64,000 nt of DNA from Labyrinthula sp. Ha. Taxonomy: Eukaryota > Sar > Bigyra > Labyrinthulida > Labyrinthulaceae. How positions within the stretch are numbered: position 1 is the stretch's first letter; the number at the start of each line of letters is the position of its first letter. The stretch is from positions 1 through 64,000 of the forward strand of contig JAALGZ010000018.1 in assembly GCA_015227615.1 (NCBI GenBank), read 5' to 3'. A program made the translations under genes and the position numbers. This document shows, in pieces, positions 24,500 to 35,616 of the stretch. Below the pieces are notes generated by a model. It saw only the letters and a list, made by a program, of their open reading frames with translations. It searched no databases and was not told the origin of the DNA.

Positions 24500-27400
24500 C
24501 TAGCTGTCATCAATTTCAACAAGCATGTCCCCAGCTTCCACGCCAGCGTTAACAGTAACATGGATCTTTTTGATTACTCCATCGCAGGGAGCACTTACAA
24601 CAGTTTCCATTTTCATTGCGCTAAGTACTATTAAGCTTTCACCAGCCGCAACTTGCTTTCCCACTTCACACTTTACTTCAAACACCACTCCAGGCATAGG
24701 GGCGCCCACTTCATTTACTAATCCTGGTGTTGCTTTCTGTCTTACAATTTTTTCTCCTGCAAACTCTGTGTCTGCAACAACAATCTCTCTTGGCGCACCA
24801 TTCAGTTCAAACTGGACAAGTCGATCTCCGTCGTCGTCAATAGGCCCGATGGAAATAAGCTTTATATAGAGAGTCTTACCATGTTCAATTTCGAGCTCAA
24901 CTTCCTCATTCAAAGCCAAACCAGTTAAGAATTGTCTTGTTGGCAGGAACGTTAGATCTCCATATTGCTCTCTATGTTTCAAAAATTCATCAAAAACTGT
25001 TGGGTAAAGTGCATGAGATAAGACATCAGCGTCCGAGATTTGTCTGTTCGGCCACTTGCTTTGCAGCTCCTCCTTAGCAGCAGAGAAGTCGTAGGCTTCA
25101 ATTTCTTCTCCAGGTCTTCCCTTTACTTGTTTTAATCCCTTCGCCCCAAGGACTTTGGAGGTGAAAGGTTCAGGGAAACCACCATAAGGTACTCCTAAGT
25201 AACCCTGCAAGTATTCTACGACAGATGATGGAAAGCTAAGCGTAGAAGCCTGGTCTAGAACTTCCTCCTTCGAAAGCTTATTTTGAACCATGAACTGAGC
25301 AAGATCTCCTACCACTTTAGAGCTCGGGGTAACTTTTACAATATCTCCTAGCAGCTCGTTTGCATCTGCGTACGCGAGCTTAATTTTGGGCCATTCTCCA
25401 CTGAGTCCTAGTTGTTGAGATTGAAACAATAAATTAGTATATTGGCCCCCTGGCATTTCATGATGAAAGACATCAGCAGATCCACTTTTTTGACCACTTT
25501 CAAAAGGAGCGTAAAGCTCTCTTGCTTGCTCCCAATATTCACTCAACAGGTTTACATCATCTTCGTTCACCTTTGGCCTGAGTTTCTCATTAAACTTCAA
25601 TGAATGCAGAACAGCACCAAAGGATGGCTGAGAAGTTAGGCCGGAGAGGGAATCCAGCGCTACATCAACGGCATCAGCACCGGCAAACGCACAGTTTAAC
25701 ATTGAGGATACACCTACTCCAGAGGAATCATGTGTGTGAACATGGATGGGTGTGTCAGGGAATTCTTTTCGAAGCGTACTCACGAGCAGTGTAGCGGCTT
25801 CCGGCTTAAGCAAACCGGCCATATCCTTTATGCAAAGCACATGGGCTCCGAAGTCAACCAACTGTCGTGCCAAGTCCACATAATAGTCCAAAGTATATTT
25901 GGTTTTACTAGGATCAGTGATATCTCCAGTATAACCCATAGCAGCCTCGATAACCCCACCAGCTGACCCTACAGCATCCATTCCAAGCTTCATGTTCTCC
26001 ACGTAATTCAAGCTGTCAAACACCCTAAAGACATCCATGCCCTTTTCCTTTGCAACCTTGCAAAATTCGTAAACAACGTTATCTGCGTAGGAAGTGTATC
26101 CAACAGCATTGGCGCCTCGAAGCAGCATCTGAAAGGGGATATCTGGAACAAGTTCTCTCATTAATTCCAGCCTCTGCCATGGATCCTCACGGAGAAACCT
26201 ATATGCGACGTCAAACGTGGCCCTAGGAGTTAAGTAAAAAATTTGCAGTACCCTCCCCAATTTTCAATAGAGTACATTCCGTTGGGGTTTCCAAGCGCAG
26301 TATTCGTAGCTTTAGCAATGTTCAAAATGTCGATGGTTCTCAGTCTCGTTGCTAGGAGCGATTGATGAGCATCTCGCCACGTCGTGTCCATTAGCAACAG
26401 CTGTGGTGTATCTCTGACGGCCTTAGCAAATGCAGCAGGTCCTTCTTTATCCAGGATATGTTTCAAAAGAGGTTGAGAATTTGCCGCAGATGCTTTAAGT
26501 TCGCTCTCCTGGGGAATGTAAGGGTCAACTCTAGGTATTTTCACATCTGGTTGTGCGCCCAGTTCCTTTGGCTGTCCATTAACGATCATCTCCGAAATAT
26601 ACGTCAGCATCTTATTGCCTCGATTTTTTCTTGGCTTCTTTGGAAGTACAAGATCAGGGTTTTCCTCTATAAAGGAAGTTGTAACAGATCCGCTTAAGAA
26701 CTCTTCATTTGACATAACGTTTTGTAAGAAAGGAATATTCGTCTTCACACCTCTCACTCTAAACTCAGTGAGAGCCCTAAGAGCCTTAGCTGCAGCAATT
26801 TCTCGTGTGGACGCAGTTACTATTAGCTTGGTCAGTAAAGAATCATAGTGCGGTGTGATTACAGCACCTGCAAAACCTGGTCCATCATCAAGCCTAATCC
26901 CCATACCGCCAGGAGGTCGATACACTGTTAGCTTCCCATGATCAGGCGTGAAGTCGGCACTAGGATCTTCTGTTGTTACTCTGCATTGAATTGCGTGTCC
27001 TAAAATATAATTCTAGACACAGGTTTTATACCTGTTGTTGAAATATTTTCCTGCTTTAGATCAAGTGAAGGATCATCAAACGTTAGCCCAGCCGCAATTT
27101 TAATCTGTGACTGCACAATATCAACTCCAGTGACCTCCTCTGTTATCGTATGCTCAACCTGAACTCTTGGATTCACCTCAATAAAATAGTGTCTGTCTTG
27201 CTCGTCAATTAGCATTTCCACTGTTCCAGCATTTCTGACCTTAAAGAAAATAATAAAAATACTTGTATTTCGCACCAGCAGTCAAATTTACAGCATCTTC
27301 ATAAATGGCGTCAAGTGTCGACTGGGGGATACCGATCGATGGTGCAAGTTCAATAACTTTTTGGTGACGCCTCTGAATTGAGCAATCTCTTTCATGCAGG

Positions 27401-28131
27401 TGAACTACATTGCCTTTTCCATCACCCAGAATTTGTACCTCTACGTGTCTTGGGTTGACAACATATCTTTCAATAAACACCGTTCCATTGCCAAAAGCAG
27501 CTAAAGCCTCTGACGAGGCTCTGTTAAAACTTTCTTCCAACTCACCTTCAGTTTGAACAACTCTAATTCCTCTTCCACCACCTCCATGGGCCGCTTTAAT
27601 AATAACTGGATACCCAAACTCCTGGCAAAACTTTTCTGCTTCTTGCAGCGTACTTATAGGCTCATGAGTTCCTGGCACGACACTTACGCCTGCATTGATT
27701 GCCATCTCTCTCGCAGTTGTCTTGTCTCCAAAATCTCTTAACGTAGTCCAGTGAGGCCCAATAAATGTAATTCCATTATCTTCACATGCTTTGGCAAATG
27801 TTGTGTTCTCACTAAGGAATCCATAACCTGGATGTACAGCGTCCACGTCGTTCTCCTTGGCAATTCTGATGATATCGTCTATGTCAAGGTATGCACCAAC
27901 TGGACTTTTTCCTTTTCCAACAAGAAACGCTTCATCAGCTTTATATCTGTGTGCAGTGTGACGATCCTCGTATGAATAAATAGCAGCAGTCTTCAAGTTC
28001 AATTCTGTGCCCGCACGAAGAATTCTGACAGCTATTTCACCTCTGTTAGCAGCCAATATTTTCTTAAATTTGAGTGGCGGTGCAGAATAGTAGTTTCTCT
28101 TAACCACGCGCATTTTAGGGAAACGTAACAT
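24500..28131 (-). CDS. PYC: Pyruvate carboxylase (four exons)
   Basis: Biotin enzyme that carboxylates pyruvate to oxaloacetate (anaplerosis, gluconeogenesis). Exons, 5' to 3': 28131-27263, 27234-27032, 26999-26252, 26222-24500. Introns of 28, 32 and 29 nt, all GT-AG, were placed because each restores the conserved protein (for example [14 protein letters not shown] and WGGATFDV across the joins). The spliced product is 1180 residues, matching yeast Pyc1/2 (about 1180). Order: biotin carboxylase with ATP-grasp (about 25-475), carboxyltransferase starting near [15 protein letters not shown] with the CIKDMAGLL lysine and HVHTHD, then the biotinyl domain with AMKM (biotinylated Lys about 1144). 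The first 20 residues are basic with Arg, Lys and Tyr and could be a mitochondrial presequence, which would suggest a mitochondrial rather than cytosolic enzyme. No broken site was seen. Confidence 0.96.
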
Positions 28132-31100
28132 CGTAATTACTTTCTATCTTTTTTCTTTGATTTAATTGTTTACTTAACAGAAAGATTTTTCGGTTCTGCT
28201 TTGCCTGGGATTTGTAGATATTTTGGGCTAAGTGACCCTCACATTAATCCCGAAATTTGAATCGGTTATGATAAATATTCCCGGAAAAGATTCCCGGAAC
28301 AAAGTGGAAGAATTTTCCCGTTGAAGATCTACTATTACAGTATCAGTGATAGATAGGATAAGGAAAAACAATTCATAACAATTGCAATAAGAACACAACA
28401 ATACCTAAATCTCGTTTGTTACTCTCAATAAGGTCAACTGGTTGTATGGAGTTTGGAGTCCATCCAGTAAGCACTCGTTAGTTGCAAGGACTAATCTATA
28501 TAAGTTAACTATTTTGAAAAGTTCTTGTGCACTAGAGAAGAAACTTTTTACCCATATTGCAACATCAAAATTTTGATTAATTTGCTTGTGTTACCGCCTA
28601 TTGTGCTTGAAGTCATATATAATAGGTTTATACCTTAGACAGGGAGCAGTGTTGCCTAATGCTGACAGCAAATGTACAAGAGCTTAAAACAGGATGATGC
28701 TCTCTTAAGTTTTGGATTTTAAAATGAAATATAAATTTTTTCAGACAAAAACTGAACTTTTATGGTGAGCTCGAAAAACTAAAGAGGCCGCACCTAAACT
28801 TAAGGCTGAACCTCATCCTTTTTGGAGCTATTGGAAAATATTCTCTATTGAATGCAGAGGCCATATAAGCTCTAATGGGCCCATTACAGATTATATGCTC
28901 AATCTAATGCAGGTTTGAGGAGAAATATCACCCCTAATTGAAGTTTTCTGCGACTATCAGGATGCACTTGGCAGCTCACACCAGACCATGCTTACACAAA
29001 TCACTAAAGTGAAGAAAAAGCGAAGTTATATTACATTTTAAACATTCTTAACTATAATGCTGTCTTTTATGAACTCTACCAAATATGTAATAAAACGGTT
29101 TCAGCAATAGACGACTTTTCAGTGTGGTAGTAGTCTCTGCAACAGTAAGAGGAATCAAACTATAGCTCCTAGAGTAGAGAAACTTCGTAGCTAGTATTCC
29201 CCCCAAGCTTTTCCTCTTGTTATATTGGTGCAAAATTGTAACTTTCAGATAGGTTTCCAGTACACCTAAGATGAACTATCCCCGCCTCACTAACAATATT
29301 ATTAGCAAAATATGAAATAGTCAAGCTTTATTTAGCTACAACCAGCTCTAGAGATGTTTATTTAACATGATCAGCACACCACCTATCACGAAATTTCCGC
29401 AATGTAAGTAGAAATCAACTTATACCGGTGATAATTTCAAGGTCTCTATGAAGGAAGAAACAAAATAGGATTTGATGTCAATAGCTTATGAAGAACCCAT
29501 GGCATAAGTTTTGTTTCTCATATCGCAACCTTTTTCACTAGAATAAGAGTATAAAGAAAAGAAACGTTACAGCATCTGAGAGTGTTTCTTAGGCATTGTA
29601 AGAAGAATATTTATATGTTATAATTTGAATTAATGATAGAAAAAACATGACCTTGGAGATTAAGTTTGTGTATTTACATTCAATGGCGCAAATGTTTTGT
29701 TGCATATAGAAACAATGCTCCTCGCACATAAAGGTAGAAAATAATATCCTTAATTCCATTGCGACTTAGAATTTAGCGAGGAGTTCTAATTATGATAACA
29801 GCTAATGTCATATGGTGTTTTCATAGGTGAAGTATTGATCAGAAATAAGCGGGCTCTGGATATGATAACAGTTTTCTGCATTCAAAAGAGTTTTGTTTTT
29901 ATTCTGGTCTAGAAAAAGATATCAGGGGTTTAGATTCGTATCATGCAATTGCGGTTTGTTCACAAACTGACGGATACGTCAACTTTGAATCTAAGAAGCT
30001 GTTGATTTTTTTGACTCAATCAATTAGAAAAGGTTAACTATGAAGGCATCTACTGATTTAAATAACCTTAATTGGGTCTCTTTCCTTAACTTATGCACAT
30101 ACTATCAACTTTACATACATAGATTACCCTACTTGTGCTCGATCATGTTTCATGCAAATGTGTATAGCGGAAGAGAATAGGTATTCTCCAAACATATATA
30201 CAGCCTGCTCTTGTTCTATAAATTAACTGATCTGAGCTCAAACGCAGAAAGGGATTGATTCCTGAAGCTTCATTTTAATTCGGCCATTACAGCATAAATA
30301 TTTGGAAAGTCTGCGCACATTCTTGTATCATACCCTCAAATATCTTGTTGAATCTAGAAACCTCTCATTTTTTATAATAGATTAAGGGCCAAATGAGATC
30401 ATGTTTACTTAAAAATCCTTTAACATATTAGGGAAATAGCTTCTCTACTGATACGGAAACCTATTTGTAAATCGAGATCCCCACAATTACATGAAATTCT
30501 GGAAAAACTGGGAAAAATTACGCCGGGAGCAACTCAGTACATTTGGAGCTTTCTTCTAGAATATGGTTATATCTCTGGGTTATTTCTTAGACTGATTTCA
30601 TCTCAGCGTATCCTTAAATATTTAACTTCATTTCTGCTGCTAAGTGGCCAGCACCAAGGAATGAATACATCGAAGCGTAGTCAAAAGGAAATATCTTAGG
30701 AATACTGATAATTTGAAACTGGTTTAAAGTTGGAGTCATATACTTTCAGATTTTGAATGAAGGGTCGATATTTTGCAATATGCCAAAAAGTCCCCTGTAT
30801 CATCTTCTAAGACTGAACAGCCTAGTTTCACAGGTGTATAGTGGGCAAGAAGCTGGGCTGCAATACATAGTTAAGGATCAAAATTAATTCATATTTTCAA
30901 ATCTTGGGACAAGAGTAACTACAATTTTCCTTTTATTAATAAACTGTAAGGTTAACTTTAATATCAGAATTCTCTAAGTACTCGAGAGCATTATCCTATT
31001 TGTATAGATGATTAATTAACATTTGAATGCTATGGAGGCATTATTAATAAGAAGTTACATTGCGAAAATATTCTGCATCATGTGGAAATAACTCTCAAAA

Positions 31101-32396
31101 AAGATATAACCATCAATAGACTAACCCAAAAACAACAGAGAATATTTTTTTTTATTTAATCTAGTCATTTTCTTCCGAACTATAAGTTGTTACGATATCA
31201 AACAACCTTTGATTGATGCAAGTGTCTATAATCTTCAGAATATTAATGGACTGTAGGAGTGAAGCTAAGGTTACTATAAGTTGGGAGAGAAAGATGCTCA
31301 AAGTTATTAGCAAAAAAAATCTTCCATATTAATCCAAGCGATAGGTGGGGACTAATTGCATAGACAAAATGTAAAATGATGGGCTTAACACTAAGCTCAT
31401 TTTGTATATAGGTTTTGGCTTTTAACTTTTTGAACTGTATACTCATATTGGTGATCTAAGGATTATGGCTCATGAGACATCAAGGACTGAAATTGAAATA
31501 AGTAATATTGTGTATTTAAAAATAAACATGTTTTAGGCAATCGAGTTGCTCTTACATCTGCAGTTAAGTAGAAAAAGTTGTTCAAGGTTTCGGTTCACAA
31601 CCTACAGTTGATACTTGGCAATTAAGAGAGACCTACTCATCTTCTTACGACAACATACCATAAATGAAAAGAGATGAAATCCAATATTTTATCAGTTTAG
31701 TATCAAAATTGAGTTTTAAAATAAACTAGAAATAAGATTTCAAGCTGGAATCAATCATTAAGTAAGATACATGTTTAGTTTGTGTGCTTCTATTGAATAT
31801 AAAACAAAAACCGAGTCAGTTGGAAAATCCCATATTTAATCACAAGCTGCTGCTTAAGAAAAAAATAGGAACAAAAAGAAACTAACATCAAAAATTTACC
31901 TTGGGCCTCATTTTGGTTAAAACGTATTGTAATAACAAATTTGGTAGAGCTGCTGTCATGGAAGCGTTGAGTAGGCTGAAAAGGGTTTATTTTATTGGAA
32001 GTGGTATTCCAAAGAAAAAAAAAATTCTTATAAGCAGATTTGTCTCTAATAATTATATCTATTGGGTTAAATATATGAAGAATTAAGCAGTAACACATTC
32101 CTGTCTCAACAGCATTGATAGCTAACCTTGTGTCATCTACAAGAAAACAAAGAAAGCTGCTTGCATTGAGTTGTATCACTTCTCGATACATATATATTTA
32201 CATATGCCTAGAAATTTAACTTTCATATTTCCTCTTTTTTCTTTTTTGAAAGACTATTCTCTTTAAGTTTCGTTTCTCTTTTTGAACTGCATTCTTATGT
32301 TAACTTTCTGTGACAAGTGTTCTAACTGTTCAAATATTAAATTTCCCAAAATACTTGGATAATCTGACCGTTAAACACCAATTTCAACGAAGTAGA
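28132..32396. other. Intergenic, no gene recognised
   Basis: About 4.3 kb. The first 200 bp is the pyruvate carboxylase promoter region. Elsewhere there are only short frames without family motifs. AT-rich, no repeats noted. Confidence 0.55.
28278..28320. promoter_or_regulatory. Repeated TTCCCGGAA motif upstream of pyruvate carboxylase
   Basis: The 9-mer ttcccggaa occurs at 28278-28286 and 28291-28299, 13 nt apart, with a partial third copy (tttcccg) ending at 28320. The cluster lies about 150-190 bp upstream of the start codon at 28131. Repeated GC-rich words in such AT-rich DNA are unusual and could be a transcription-factor site. The function is inferred. Confidence 0.3.
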
Positions 32397-33752
32397 ATGG
32401 AGAAAGTAGAGTTGTCAAGTGCAACAATGGAGGTTCTACAAGAGTTGATGGGACAAAATCTTGTAATTAATAGAGATGTAGAGAGTGATGATGAGTCATC
32501 TTTAAGTTCCCAAGAGCAAACGAGTGGTGGGTTTGATTATGAAGCATACTATAGAGAAAAGTTTCCTGAAAGATATAAGGAAAAGTCAGGGTCCAAACAA
32601 ATGAAATTGTATGAAACGGATGAATCTCCAGTTGCATTGATCTGTTTTGAAGATTTATATGTTAGAAATCTTGTGTTAAAGTGCTTCAAGGAAGGCTTGA
32701 TTGAAAAATTGACTGGAAGAAAATGGATGGTGTTAGAAGAAGCCGATAAATTGAAACATCCAATAAGATACTTGTTTGGGGACTATGAACAGATCGATTG
32801 GTTTTCTCAAGCTTTCAAGAATGAGCAGTTTATTTGCAGCTGCTATTATAACAGAAAAGCACTGATAAGAAAGGCAAATGTTTGCAACATACTTATAAGT
32901 TACGCAAGAAAGAAAAAGTTGACACACTTTATTCCAAATACCCTGGTGCTAGAAATTAAAAAGAATGAATCTCCTGATTATGACGTCATGTTCTTTGATT
33001 TTTCCAGAAAGAGATATATAATTAAGCCCAGTATGACAAACCAAGCAAAGGGGATCGTCTTGGTCGAAAGTCAGAAGCAGTTGGATGATGCGTTCAAAGA
33101 GCTATCCGAAGATGAACTGGTTTGCCTTGGAGGACTTGTAGTTCAAGAATATATTGAACCACCATATTTAATCTCTAAAGGCATTGGGGAAGGCCGAAAG
33201 TTCCATCTTAGAGTTTTTGTTTGCTTAGTGGGAAATCTCAAAGCTTATGTGTTTGATGCGTTCTTATCCATTTTTTCCTTAGAAAAGTATGAAAATCAGC
33301 CATTTAAAAATACGAAGGCACATCTAACAAATTACTCACACCAGAAAATAAGTAATATGCAGGAGCAACTAGATTGTATGATGATATTTCCAGAGTGCGG
33401 GATGAATATTGAGAAAAGGAAACATTTTGAACGTGAGGTGAAGAAATCTGTAGGTAAAGTTGTTGAAGCGGTATCCTTTGATGTGGGATTTAGGAGTTCA
33501 CTTCGGCAAAATTGTTTTGAAATCTTTGGGTTTGATTTTGTGATAGATGACCATGAGAATTTGTTTTTCCTAGAAGCCAATGCGGAACCTGATCTTGCTA
33601 CAGTTGGTGAAAGGCTAGAAGGGGTTATTGAAATTATGTTAAATCAAGCTGTCGCTTTATCATTTGGAACAGATCTAGGTATAGTGAAAGAGATCATGCC
33701 GAATAAGGACGAGTTTTACTTTGAAAAAGTATATGAAAAAGATTTTAGCTAA
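32397..33752 (+). CDS. Tubulin-tyrosine-ligase (TTL) family ATP-grasp protein
   Basis: Intronless, 451 residues from the first ATG in frame (32397); the upstream open stretch has no ATG. The C-terminal two thirds is a TTL-type ATP-grasp fold: ATP-binding lysine in RYIIKPSMTNQAKGI (Lys210), GRKFHLRVFVCL (266-277), the family's HLTNYS signature (309-314), GFDFVID (378-384), and the metal-binding FLEANAEP (391-398; Glu393 and Asn395). All the usual catalytic-core residues I can recognise are present, so it is probably an active amino-acid ligase. TTL-family enzymes add Tyr, Glu or Gly to tubulin or other proteins; the substrate here cannot be told. The Ser/Asp/Glu-rich N-terminus (about 28-45) is probably disordered. 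It overlaps the convergent NOC3 gene by 8 bp. Confidence 0.9.
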   Translation: MEKVELSSATMEVLQELMGQNLVINRDVESDDESSLSSQEQTSGGFDYEAYYREKFPERYKEKSGSKQMKLYETDESPVALICFEDLYVRNLVLKCFKEGLIEKLTGRKWMVLEEADKLKHPIRYLFGDYEQIDWFSQAFKNEQFICSCYYNRKALIRKANVCNILISYARKKKLTHFIPNTLVLEIKKNESPDYDVMFFDFSRKRYIIKPSMTNQAKGIVLVESQKQLDDAFKELSEDELVCLGGLVVQEYIEPPYLISKGIGEGRKFHLRVFVCLVGNLKAYVFDAFLSIFSLEKYENQPFKNTKAHLTNYSHQKISNMQEQLDCMMIFPECGMNIEKRKHFEREVKKSVGKVVEAVSFDVGFRSSLRQNCFEIFGFDFVIDDHENLFFLEANAEPDLATVGERLEGVIEIMLNQAVALSFGTDLGIVKEIMPNKDEFYFEKVYEKDFS

Positions 33753-35616
33753 TTAGAGGACTGAACTTTGTGAACTTCTTCTTGTTTTTTGTTGATGCGA
33801 ATGTATATTCAACTATCTTTGGAGTTCTTACATATGGTTTAAACTTTCCATCTGAAGCGTCGAAATTTTTGTACATAGTAAAAGCACGTTTTTGCTCACT
33901 TTCGGAGTTCTTAAGCAACTTCCTAGAAACTTCTTTCAACGTTGGATGAGAAGAGAAACTAAGGTTAGAGAGACTCCATAATGGTGTTCCAAAAGAAAAA
34001 GGCAACCAGTCTAAGTCTTCCTCCCTCTCGCGCTCTGACAAATAAAGTTGTTCTAAATCATAGTGAGAAATAAGGTTCTCAATCAGAGTTAATAGACCAA
34101 TTACAGTGTGGCTTTGGTAAAGATTAAGACAAAGAGAAGACAGTTTAGAAACAAGCTCCAAAACTCTTTTTTTAGGCTGTCTCAACTTCTGAAGGAATAA
34201 AACTTGAGTGCAATCAATAACATCCCCAATAAGTTCTGGCTCTTCATTGACTTCAGCTAAAAAGACAAGAATATTCTCAAAAGAAAAGATATCAAGAAAT
34301 GATAACATAAATCCTGTTTCATCAATTTGAACAGACATCTCCCTTCCAGAGCTTTGAAGTATCAAACAAGTTGAATATATAGCTTTCAAACTTGCTTGTG
34401 TTTGTAACCTATTGTTCTTTAAAAGTGTTGAAAGTAAAGAAACAAGTTCTTGAAGAAGATCAAAGTGAACTAGTGAACCAAATTTTGCAATACCTTTCAG
34501 AACATAATTCAAACAAGCTGAATTAATCAAATTTTCTGCTTCTGCTGCTTTGATAACTCGTAAGTAGATTACAAATAGATCTCTTAATCCCTGAGCTTGA
34601 CGTTCATACCTTTCGTGAAAAGAAACAGTAGCTTTGGTTTCCTGTAACTTCATAAAAGCTTCATTCTTTTTCTGGGTCTTTGATTTGGCTTTTTTTCTAT
34701 TCTTTTTAACTTCTTCCAATAGTTTCTCATCTTTCAGATCTACCTTAAGATTGTACTGCAAAGTAGTTTCAAACAAGAGCGAATTAAGTTTCAAACTTCG
34801 ACCTGACGTTACATAAAATGTAACACTCGATGCAACAAAGTTCAATATCTCTAAAGTAATGTCCCCTTTTTGATCCTCTACGAGTAACGTATTCAAGCAA
34901 GAAGCACACAGAGTGGAGATTTTTTCATTCTTTTTTGCAACAAGTTGAACAATTGCTTTAACAAGGATCTGTCGTGAATTGAAATTTGGTTTACTCATGA
35001 GCAGCGTGCACATTGCTTTTGCACAAACAAATTTTGTTTCTCTCTTTTGATGCCCATCTATTCTACGCTTTTGCACACTCATGAGCAGTTTCACGAACTT
35101 TGTGTGTACATTTAAGAGTACACGTTCAAAGTTGTGAAGTCTTTTGGTTTCCTTTTTGAGAGGTGTAGAAGTTGGTGCTGGAGAAGTAATCTTATAATCA
35201 GGTAATATATCAGATAGAATTAAAGTCAGAGAAAGAATGCAAAGCTGTTTGAGAGATTCTTCTTTTACTTTACACAATTCGTACAGAACTTCTAAGTTGC
35301 TGATATCATTTGGAAGTGGAACAGAGTTTTTCTGAGGATCTTGTTGTATTTTCTGACATAACTGTGCTAGATGAATTTTAAAACCTTCTTGAAATGATTC
35401 TGTTTCTAAATAAGTGCGGCTTGCTGAGAGAATTTTTTTCCACAGGCTTGCTTCTTGCTGTTTGGTTTCTTTTGCTGTGTTTAGTTTTCGTTTTGAAGGT
35501 GTAATCGGCATATCTGGAGTTTCTAACGTGTTTTCTCTTGCATTAGTAGTGGATAAGGCCTTAGTAAATGTATTTCGAGGCACTAACTCGTAGTCTTTGA
35601 ACCTGTCTTCAGCCAT
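33745..35616 (-). CDS. NOC3: NOC3-family nucleolar complex protein (ribosome biogenesis)
   Basis: Intronless, 623 residues from the first ATG (35616). A GTG three codons upstream is open but is not a likely eukaryotic start. It resembles Noc3p/NOC3L, which partners Noc2 in pre-60S ribosome maturation and export and is also linked to replication licensing in yeast. The conserved N-terminal region lies at about 60-145 and includes the LSDILPDYKI stretch (134-143). A lysine-rich coiled segment sits near 300-340, and a CBF/Mak21-type helical region forms the C-terminal half. The yeast protein is about 660 residues, so the length fits. The basic segment SKRKLNTAKETK (41-52) is a probable NLS. Its stop codon lies inside the last codons of the TTL-family gene on the other strand. 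Confidence 0.88.
   Translation of the reverse strand: MAEDRFKDYELVPRNTFTKALSTTNARENTLETPDMPITPSKRKLNTAKETKQQEASLWKKILSASRTYLETESFQEGFKIHLAQLCQKIQQDPQKNSVPLPNDISNLEVLYELCKVKEESLKQLCILSLTLILSDILPDYKITSPAPTSTPLKKETKRLHNFERVLLNVHTKFVKLLMSVQKRRIDGHQKRETKFVCAKAMCTLLMSKPNFNSRQILVKAIVQLVAKKNEKISTLCASCLNTLLVEDQKGDITLEILNFVASSVTFYVTSGRSLKLNSLLFETTLQYNLKVDLKDEKLLEEVKKNRKKAKSKTQKKNEAFMKLQETKATVSFHERYERQAQGLRDLFVIYLRVIKAAEAENLINSACLNYVLKGIAKFGSLVHFDLLQELVSLLSTLLKNNRLQTQASLKAIYSTCLILQSSGREMSVQIDETGFMLSFLDIFSFENILVFLAEVNEEPELIGDVIDCTQVLFLQKLRQPKKRVLELVSKLSSLCLNLYQSHTVIGLLTLIENLISHYDLEQLYLSEREREEDLDWLPFSFGTPLWSLSNLSFSSHPTLKEVSRKLLKNSESEQKRAFTMYKNFDASDGKFKPYVRTPKIVEYTFASTKNKKKFTKFSPLIS

Noticed and set aside
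27240-27262. A 23-nt version of the first pyruvate carboxylase intron
   Set aside because: It breaks the frame. The 28-nt intron ending five bases later restores the conserved NAGTV motif.
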